Positions 58,499 through 64,000 of a DNA stretch of 64,000 nt are shown here, piece by piece (the first letter of the stretch is position 1; each line of letters begins with the position of its first letter). The notes beneath the pieces were generated by a model. It was not told where the DNA came from, did not search any database, and saw only the letters and a program-made list of their open reading frames with translations. Source of the stretch: Rhizobium sp. L43 (GTDB lineage Bacteria > Pseudomonadota > Alphaproteobacteria > Rhizobiales > Rhizobiaceae). A program made the translations under genes and the position numbers. The stretch covers positions 124,001-188,000 of the forward strand of contig NZ_NWSQ01000006.1 in assembly GCF_002531725.1 (NCBI RefSeq). Direction: 5' to 3'.

Positions 58499-61400
58499 GA
58501 CGATCAAACAGCGCATCTCCCTCGACGGCGGCAAGGAAGTCAAGGCGCAGCTCAAGCAGCTCGGCGATGCCGGCGAAAAGGCGTTCGACAGGATCAGCAA
58601 GGCGGCCGCCCAGGCGGATTTCGCCAAGTTCGGGCAAAGCCTCAATGCCTTCGGCAATAGCCTGCAGGCTGCGGGGCGGCGCCTGGCGCTCGCCTTTGCC
58701 GGGGTTGCGACGGTGACGACAGCCGCGGCCGCCGGCCTCACCAACATCGCCAAGAGCGGCGCCGATGCTGCCGACGCTGCCGGCAAGGCAGCCCAGGCGG
58801 CCGGTTTGCAGATCGACGCCTATGGCCGCCTCGCCTTCGCCGCCGAGCAAAACGATGTGGCGGCCGAGGCGTTCGGCGCGGCGATGTCGAAGCTCAACAA
58901 GGCGCTTATAGAAGCAGCGGCCGGCGGCAAGGATGCGCAGGCCAAGTTCTCCTCGCTCGGCGTATCGATCAAAGATGCGCAGGGGCGGCTGCGGCCGACC
59001 GAGGCGATCGTGCAGGATCTCGCCGGCGCGTTCGCGAAGCTGCCGGACGGCGCCAGGAAGTCAGCGCTGGCGATCGATCTGTTCGGCAAGTCCGGTGCAT
59101 CGCTGATACCCTTCCTCAACTCTGGCAAGCAGGGGCTGATCGACACGGGGGTGCAGGCCGAAAAGCTCGGCATCGTCTTTAGCGACGCGCAGAAGGAAAT
59201 CGGCGACGCCATGGGCGACACGCTGTCTGAGGTTTCCCGCGCCAGCCAGGGGATCAGCAACCAGCTCGGCCTGCTGTTCGCACCGACGATCACCGCCGCG
59301 GCGGCGCGGCTGCGCGACGTGCTGATCGCAAACCGCGACGCGATCCTCGGCTTTGCCCGCAGCCTTGCCGATACGGCACTGCCGATCGTCCAGGATTTCA
59401 TCTCGGCGCTTGCCGGCGACGACAAGGCGGTCAGGAACATCTGGATCCTCGAATGGCGCGATGCGGTCGTTAACTTCGGCAAATCGGCCAAGGCCGCGAT
59501 CACCGATATCTTCGTGCCTGCCATGCAGGCCTTCAAGAAGGTGCTCGACACGGCGGCCGATGCGATGCGAAGTTTCACCGGCATCAACATCGACGGCACG
59601 ATGCTGGCGATCGCGCTGGCTGTGGGCCAGGCAACCGGCGCCTTCCGTGTGCTTTACACCGCGATCATTCTGGCGAAGGACGCGCTGCTGCTCCTGATGC
59701 GCAATCCGATCCTGGCGGCGGCCACGGCGGTCGCCGCCGGCATCGCGCTCTGGGCGACGCGGACCGATGCCGCGACGGCGGCGATGCAACAGCATGAAGG
59801 CGTCGTCGCCCGCGTTGAGGAGGCCTACCGACAGGCCGGCCTTGAGGTCGCCAAGATGACGCAGGAGGTGCGGGACCGACTGCTGCTGGAAGCGCGTGAG
59901 TCTCTCGACAAGTCGGCGAAGGCTCTCGCGGGTGTGCTCAAGGAAGCGGGCGCTGGTCTCAAAAATTTTGATGGCCTGATCAATCGGCTTGCCGACCCTA
60001 TGTTCGACCTGGTGCGCCAGTTTCAGGCCGGCGCGATTTCGGTTGAGGATTTCCAGAAAGGTATCAGCCGTCTCGGTGCTGCCGACCCGCGCTTGAGTAA
60101 GTTGGCTGGGCAGATGCTGCAGGCCACCGACGGCGCCGCAAAACTGAGCGCCTCGGTTCGCAAGGACAGTGACACGATCGCGCTGCTCGAAGGCAGGATG
60201 ACCGACGCGGCGTTCCGGGCCAAGTATTTTGCCGGCCAGCAGAAAGTCGTTGCCGATGCCACTGCCGATGCCGGCCAGAAAGTGGCCGAGACGACGAAGA
60301 AGGTCGAGGCGCTCGGCAAGACGATCACCGTTCATTCCTCGGACGGCGGCAAGCCGGTGCAGCAGACATTCGACCTGGTCGACGGCGTCGCCAAGGCGGC
60401 CGATGCCAGCAAGCAGTCGCTCGACGGCGTTTCGGAGAGTGCCGCGAAGGCCGGCGAGAACGTCGCCAAGGTCAATGATGACGTTTCGAACCTGATCATC
60501 CATGTGCCCGACGAGCTGAAGGGCCAGCCGACCGTCGCCGATGCGATGACGCAGGGGCTGTCGGATGTTCCTGCTGCGGCGAAAGCGGCGGCCGACGGCG
60601 TGATTGCCGAGGTTTCCAGAGTGCCGCAGGCGGTGTCGGGGGCGATCTCGGGCGGCGTCCAGCAGGGCCAGGGCGGCGCCGGCGGCACCGATGGCGCCGG
60701 TCAGCAACAGGCGCAGCCGACGGGCGGCATTGCCGATACGCTGGCCAAGCCCTTCGAAGAGGCGCGCGACCGGATCGCGGCGGCTCTCGTCGCCGTGCCA
60801 GTGTCCGTCACCACGGCGCTGCAGACTGTCCAAACGGCGGCGGCCGAGGGTGGCGCCGCGCTCGGCGATTCTCTGGTTTCGCCGTTCGAAAATCTGGCGA
60901 CGAAGATTGCCGAGATCTTGGAGCGCATGACCTCGGCCGTCCGCTCTCAGTTCGACGCGATGCTGGCCTCGGTGCGCTCGACGGTGGCGCAGCTGCAGAG
61001 CGCCGTTGCGACGCTGGAATCCTTGGCGGCGCGGGCGGAGGCGGCAGCCACTAGGGCGAAGGCAGCGTCGTCGAATGCCGGCAATGGACTGGCGACTGGC
61101 GGCTTTGTCGGGCGATTTGCGAGCGGCGGCCGCGTGAGTGGTCCCGGCACGTCGACCAGTGACTCGATACCGGCCCGGTTGTCCGTCGGAGAGTTCGTGG
61201 TCCGGGCGCGCGCGGTGCGGAGATACGGCTCCAGGCTCTTTGCATTGCTCAACGGCATGCGGCTGCCGCCCGACTTGTTCGATGGCCTGAAGCTTGCAGG
61301 TGGCGGGTTCGTCTCCGGGCTGACCAGCGGAATGAGTATGCCGCAACTGGTGCCGGCCTTTGCCGAGGGCGGGGCCGTGGCAGCATCTGGCGGGCGGCCG

Positions 61401-61526
61401 ATAAACCTCACGATTGCGAACCAGACCTACCAACTGATGGCGCCTGAGGATGTCGCCGACCGCCTGGCGAAGCATGTGGCCCGACAGGGCCTGCGCAGTG
61501 CCGGCAAGAAGCCGAGCTGGGCATAG
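58488..61526 (+). CDS. Phage tail tape measure protein
   Basis: A 1012-residue protein that sets tail length. The N-terminus (LKQLGDAGEKAFDRISKAAA, about residues 22-42) is the lambda-like tail-length tape measure start. Long Ala-rich helices, an internal hydrophobic region (LLMRNPILAAATAVAAGIAL, near residue 415) and a C-terminal Gly-rich part (GGFVGRFASGGRVSGPGTST, then DSIPARLSVGEFVVRA) all fit the family. It begins inside the previous gene. The gene is full-length despite the loss of neighbouring modules. Confidence 0.87.
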   Translation: MARKTIKQRISLDGGKEVKAQLKQLGDAGEKAFDRISKAAAQADFAKFGQSLNAFGNSLQAAGRRLALAFAGVATVTTAAAAGLTNIAKSGADAADAAGKAAQAAGLQIDAYGRLAFAAEQNDVAAEAFGAAMSKLNKALIEAAAGGKDAQAKFSSLGVSIKDAQGRLRPTEAIVQDLAGAFAKLPDGARKSALAIDLFGKSGASLIPFLNSGKQGLIDTGVQAEKLGIVFSDAQKEIGDAMGDTLSEVSRASQGISNQLGLLFAPTITAAAARLRDVLIANRDAILGFARSLADTALPIVQDFISALAGDDKAVRNIWILEWRDAVVNFGKSAKAAITDIFVPAMQAFKKVLDTAADAMRSFTGINIDGTMLAIALAVGQATGAFRVLYTAIILAKDALLLLMRNPILAAATAVAAGIALWATRTDAATAAMQQHEGVVARVEEAYRQAGLEVAKMTQEVRDRLLLEARESLDKSAKALAGVLKEAGAGLKNFDGLINRLADPMFDLVRQFQAGAISVEDFQKGISRLGAADPRLSKLAGQMLQATDGAAKLSASVRKDSDTIALLEGRMTDAAFRAKYFAGQQKVVADATADAGQKVAETTKKVEALGKTITVHSSDGGKPVQQTFDLVDGVAKAADASKQSLDGVSESAAKAGENVAKVNDDVSNLIIHVPDELKGQPTVADAMTQGLSDVPAAAKAAADGVIAEVSRVPQAVSGAISGGVQQGQGGAGGTDGAGQQQAQPTGGIADTLAKPFEEARDRIAAALVAVPVSVTTALQTVQTAAAEGGAALGDSLVSPFENLATKIAEILERMTSAVRSQFDAMLASVRSTVAQLQSAVATLESLAARAEAAATRAKAASSNAGNGLATGGFVGRFASGGRVSGPGTSTSDSIPARLSVGEFVVRARAVRRYGSRLFALLNGMRLPPDLFDGLKLAGGGFVSGLTSGMSMPQLVPAFAEGGAVAASGGRPINLTIANQTYQLMAPEDVADRLAKHVARQGLRSAGKKPSWA

Positions 61527-61541
61527 CGGGGCTGATCTGCA

Positions 61542-62213
61542 ATGACCCTTTCGAAATTGAGCAAGCTCACGCATCCGTTCTATATCCGCGGCGCCGAGCT
61601 GACGGCCCGGGCGTTGACGATCGCCGATTCAAAACGGCTGGGGCGGCGTTTCCCTCACCTGGATCTGGTGAAGGTCTTGGGGCGGGAAGAGGTGCCGGGA
61701 ATGCCGCTTGTTTCGACCTCGCCGGCATCGCGACACGCCCTGGTCGCGACCTGCCTCGGCCATGGCGGCGATCCGGCGCAGGAGGCCGCGGTTGACCGGC
61801 TGACGCGGGATGAACAGGCTGAGATTATCGGGGCGGCGCTCGACCTTACGTTAAAAAACCTCGATCTGAAGATACTCAAGGAGTGGCGCAACGGAAGGAA
61901 GAGAATCCGATTGCGAGGCGTGAAGCTCGAGGTCAGACCCTTGTCACCTCAACTGGCGATGGCGCTGGTCCGCCGCTTTCCAGATTTCATGTGCTTCCTG
62001 GATGAAACCATTTCGACCGACCAGCTGCTCGACAGCTCCGAACCGGCTCTGAATGCCCTTATCGCGGCCGGCCTTGGACGTGCCGGCGACCCTGTAGAGG
62101 AGGAGGCTGCTTCGCGGCTCACGATGCTGGAGCAAAGCGCAATCATCGTTTACATGTTCGGCCTCGCGCCGGAGGCGCCGGGAGCGCCCGCGCGGCTCTC
62201 AGGGCTAAATTAG
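61542..62213 (+). CDS. Phage protein with an internally duplicated domain
   Basis: A 223-residue protein after the tape measure gene. Two halves align: RGAELTARALTIADSKRLGRR, then ALVATCLGHGGDPAQEAAVD and RLTRDEQAEII in the first; RGVKLEVRPLSPQLAMALVRR, then ALNALIAAGLGRAGDPVEEE and RLTMLEQSAII in the second. Each half is about 85 residues. This looks like a tail-associated protein of the chaperone class fused in tandem, inferred from position and the shared pattern. Confidence 0.65.
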   Translation: MTLSKLSKLTHPFYIRGAELTARALTIADSKRLGRRFPHLDLVKVLGREEVPGMPLVSTSPASRHALVATCLGHGGDPAQEAAVDRLTRDEQAEIIGAALDLTLKNLDLKILKEWRNGRKRIRLRGVKLEVRPLSPQLAMALVRRFPDFMCFLDETISTDQLLDSSEPALNALIAAGLGRAGDPVEEEAASRLTMLEQSAIIVYMFGLAPEAPGAPARLSGLN

Positions 62214-62232
62214 GAAATTAGCGTCGAGACGC

Positions 62233-62261
62233 AAAAAAGGTTTTCGTCTCATACCTTTTTT
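62233..62261. terminator. Bidirectional terminator at the end of the phage module
   Basis: A stem AAAAAAGGT/ACCTTTTTT (62233-62241 and 62253-62261) sits 19 bp past the last phage gene and can terminate both strands. Further dyads follow up to 62312 (for example GGCGG-AAAA-CCGCC), giving a cluster of hairpins between the plus-strand phage genes and the minus-strand operon. Confidence 0.65.
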
Positions 62262-62397
62262 CGTCGCCCGAAAACCGTTGATGACGAAAACGGTTTCAGG
62301 CGGAAAACCGCCGCAAATGTCCGCGCTTTGGAAATTTGCAGAAAGCGTTCTCGGCTGAAACGCTTTTCGGCGAGACGAGCGGACCCGAAACTAACGC

Positions 62398-62754
62398 CTA
62401 CTTTTTCCTCAAGGCCTCGACTATCAGCCGGTTCGCTTCGCTACCGGGTAAAGCCTGCTGTGGTGGCCCGACTGGTTCAAACGCGGTGTAAAACCATTTC
62501 CAGGCCTCCGAACTAGAAAGGCGGCCGTCGATATTGAACGGGTTGATTTCTGCGATCAGGAAATTTGAGTAGCCAAAGAGCGGCTCGAAATGCGCACGAA
62601 GCTCGCCGATCGGGTGAGCGCTCGTCAGGCAGTAGACGCCTGGAAGATAGTTCCAATACTTGAGCAAATAAGGGCTGTTAAGGATCGCTCCATTCACTCT
62701 CGAAATTTCTAGGCCGGGAGCGAAGAAGGTCAGAATGTAGGCTTTAACCTCCAT
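62398..62754 (-). CDS. Small protein of unknown function, third gene of accessory operon
   Basis: A 118-residue protein: MEVKAYILTFFAPGLEISRV, then YLLKYWNYLPGVYCLTSAHP, then SEAWKWFYTAF, then LPGSEANRLIVEALRKK. It reads like a small alpha/beta globular protein rich in aromatics, with no membrane segment. Its start overlaps the membrane-protein gene by 11 bp, so the two are coupled. I recognise no family. Confidence 0.6.
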   Translation of the reverse strand: MEVKAYILTFFAPGLEISRVNGAILNSPYLLKYWNYLPGVYCLTSAHPIGELRAHFEPLFGYSNFLIAEINPFNIDGRLSSSEAWKWFYTAFEPVGPPQQALPGSEANRLIVEALRKK

Positions 62755-63130
62755 GGGCTTTTTCCTCCGTATTTTCCGGTAGATAAGTGTTTTTCACTTG
62801 CTCCGCTTGCAGATCTAAAACCGGAATATCGCTGCCTTGCTGGCCTAGTAGCTCAATCCGACGTGAATCGATCCTGAACTCTTCCGACTGAAGGCGATCG
62901 GGTTCTCGGAGCGCAAAATACATGTAAGCGAGAAGGACATAGACCAGGAGGCCAATTGCCGAATACACAAGCAAAGTCCGCATGTCAGGCATGAGATATG
63001 CGCCGATGATAGTGAAAGCGAAGGATGGAACCGCTATCCACAGCAACGGGGAAAGAATGCTCTTTGTACCCATCCTTTCGACTGCCGAAGCGTATGTTGG
63101 AAAACTAAACGAAGAGCGCTCTTCCGTCAC
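62744..63130 (-). CDS. Two-helix membrane protein of accessory operon
   Basis: A 128-residue protein with helices at about 27-45 (ILSPLLWIAVPSFAFTIIGA) and 50-72 (LLVYSAIGLLVYVLLAYMYF), then a cytoplasmic tail of about 55 residues (EFRIDSRRIELLGQQGSDI). The GTG start has GGGAGGTAAC in front, a strong site. It lies 26 bp after the tandem-RHH gene. No family recognised. A membrane effector or superinfection-immunity role is possible but unproven. Confidence 0.6.
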   Translation of the reverse strand: MTEERSSFSFPTYASAVERMGTKSILSPLLWIAVPSFAFTIIGAYLMPDMRTLLVYSAIGLLVYVLLAYMYFALREPDRLQSEEFRIDSRRIELLGQQGSDIPVLDLQAEQVKNTYLPENTEEKAHGG

Positions 63131-63156
63131 CTGTTACCTCCCTTACTGTGCCCGAC

Positions 63157-63876
63157 CTATGCACTCTTGGGTTTGGATTTCTCGGCTCTCGCATACACCG
63201 CTTCGCGCCGTTGCTTTGCCCGCTCTCGCACCTTCTCCAGGTTCTTCTGGCCGCTCAATTTGAGTTCCTCATCGCGCAGCCGCCCTGCGGTTTCCCGGTC
63301 CAAATCTCGCGAGTGACCAGCCCGCTTTTCCTTGAAGAGGGCCTCTTCATGTCGCTGCCTCAGCGTCGTCACTTCCGCGCCGGCGAGGTCGCCAAGCTGG
63401 CGCGCAGTCTCCCGGATCTCGGCCGGGATGTTGTCCACATTTAGAATAGACTTTGCGAACTGGCCGAGCTGGACAACCTTGCTGTAGTACAGCAGAAAGT
63501 CGACATCCTGCTGTTGTCTCAACTGCTCGAGGCGTTCGGAGAGGTTCGTGTTTTCCTCAGTCGTCGCCAACACCTTGCTCAGCGTTGTCGTGTATTCCGA
63601 CGTTTCGTCATAGGCCGCCATCAATATCTGAATTGCGCGCTCGTCCATTTGGCGATCGTTCATTGCCGCGTCCGCCATTAGGGCGTTCCAGAGGTCCCCA
63701 GGCAAGTCCAGCCTGAGTGTATCGGCGGCCTCGAAAGACGACGCCAGGCGCTGGACGATCTCCGAGTTCATCGATCGCCCGCTAACCTCTGCGGCGGCTC
63801 GAATCCTGTCACGCATCCCATCGGGAAAACGAAGGATGAATTGATCTGCGCCTCGGCCGGGTCTGCTCTCTGCCAT
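63157..63876 (-). CDS. Tandem ribbon-helix-helix DNA-binding protein with coiled-coil tail
   Basis: A 239-residue protein. Residues 11-49 (DQFILRFPDGMRDRIRAAAE, then RSMNSEIVQRLAS) match the Arc-like ribbon-helix-helix fold. Residues 52-89 (DTLRLDLPGDLWNALMADAA, then RQMDERAIQILMA) repeat the same spacing, so one chain may make both halves of an RHH dimer, as in TraY. The rest is a long charged coiled coil (SERLEQLRQQQD, then AEVTTLRQRHEEALF). The start at 63876 has GGGGAAAACC. It faces a cluster of GTGATA repeats and is probably an autoregulated repressor. Confidence 0.75.
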   Translation of the reverse strand: MAESRPGRGADQFILRFPDGMRDRIRAAAEVSGRSMNSEIVQRLASSFEAADTLRLDLPGDLWNALMADAAMNDRQMDERAIQILMAAYDETSEYTTTLSKVLATTEENTNLSERLEQLRQQQDVDFLLYYSKVVQLGQFAKSILNVDNIPAEIRETARQLGDLAGAEVTTLRQRHEEALFKEKRAGHSRDLDRETAGRLRDEELKLSGQKNLEKVRERAKQRREAVYARAEKSKPKSA

Positions 63877-63896
63877 GGTTTTCCCCAAAGTTTTCC

Positions 63897-63986
63897 GTAT
63901 CACTGTGATACGACGGCATTGACGTCAATCGCTTCACCGTGATATCACATTCACCGTGATATTATCCATGGGAGGGTTCGGTGATA
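63897..63986. promoter_or_regulatory. GTGATA half-site cluster, likely repressor operator
   Basis: Six copies of GTGATA or its complement TATCAC occur in 90 bp: 63898, 63905, 63939, 63943, 63956 and 63981. Two pairs form palindromes, GTATCAC-T-GTGATAC (63897-63911) and GTGATATCAC (63939-63948). TTCACCGTGATAT is repeated at 63933 and 63950, and ATTGACGTCAAT (63918-63929) is another dyad. The cluster starts 20 bp before the tandem-RHH gene and reaches a possible divergent start. Confidence 0.7.
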
Positions 63987-64000
63987 CAGCAGAGCCGCAC
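63981..64000 (+). CDS. Possible divergent gene start, truncated by window edge
   Basis: GTG at 63981 (reading MIQQSR) follows GGGAGGG at a suitable spacing. An ATG at 63968 in another frame (MGGFGD) is an alternative. Only a few codons are visible, so this is offered only because it faces the operator cluster. Confidence 0.25.

Larger units (their letters stand above)
53386..64000. mobile_element. Integrated prophage remnant (continues beyond window)
   Basis: Begins at the tRNA-Val fragment. It contains phage-type genes from 53482 to 62213 and an accessory minus-strand operon at 62398-63876. No integrase, large terminase, portal or major capsid gene is seen within the window. The right end is not reached. 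Confidence 0.8.

Noticed and set aside
53386..62213. Gene transfer agent cluster
   Set aside because: GTA clusters have conserved capsid, portal and large terminase genes in a set order; these are absent and the element sits at a tRNA, so a prophage remnant fits better.

Overview
The window is high-GC alphaproteobacterial chromosome. Gene content and protein character point to Rhizobium, most likely the R. etli / R. leguminosarum group: a heterotetrameric sarcosine oxidase operon, a six-gene glycogen operon in the order glgP-glgB-glgC-glgA-pgm-glgX, a RopA-type porin, several class III nucleotide cyclases, an HWE-type histidine kinase and DUF992/DUF1127 proteins. The species is inferred, because no database search was possible.

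Layout. 0-9 kb holds signalling and housekeeping genes: a partial DUF992 protein, an HWE kinase, a TPR lipoprotein, ribosomal protein S21, a DUF3365-type adenylate cyclase with a CxxCH haem motif, and a CHASE2 adenylate cyclase convergent with a FecR-domain protein. 9.1-14.3 kb is soxB-D-A-G, which oxidises sarcosine and passes the one-carbon unit to tetrahydrofolate. It is followed by a VOC protein and a MaoC-type hydratase. 15.4-26.4 kb is the glycogen operon on the minus strand. GlgC and GlgA make and polymerise ADP-glucose, GlgB branches, GlgP and GlgX degrade, and Pgm links both directions to glucose-6-phosphate. 26.7-34.7 kb holds a TadG-like vWA protein and a three-gene transglutaminase / circularly permuted ATP-grasp / alpha-E operon, a set proposed elsewhere to make or modify peptides. 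34.8-46.6 kb holds a TctDE-like two-component system, a third nucleotide cyclase with TPRs, a motif-deficient ornithine carbamoyltransferase paralogue, a 275-bp element with 34-bp perfect terminal inverted repeats, a periplasmic binding protein, a beta-helix protein and a tctCBA tricarboxylate transporter. 46.7-53.2 kb holds small proteins, a TerC-superfamily DUF475 membrane protein behind a structured leader, an MgtC-like protein, a membrane-anchored nuclease-like protein and a RopA porin.

From about 53.34 kb to the right edge lies an integrated element. Its left boundary is the 3' half of a tRNA-Val(GAC) gene on the minus strand, which predicts that the intact tRNA and probably the integrase lie to the right of the window. 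The element carries a replication-type HTH protein, a DUF1441 small terminase, an S49 head protease, a tail-completion-like protein, a tape measure protein and a duplicated-domain protein. No large terminase, portal or major capsid gene is present between them, so it looks like a deletion remnant. At the right end is a separate minus-strand operon: a protein with two tandem ribbon-helix-helix domains and a coiled-coil tail, a two-helix membrane protein and a small protein of unknown role. It is preceded by six GTGATA half-sites that probably form its own operator. This operon is the best candidate here for an undescribed system.
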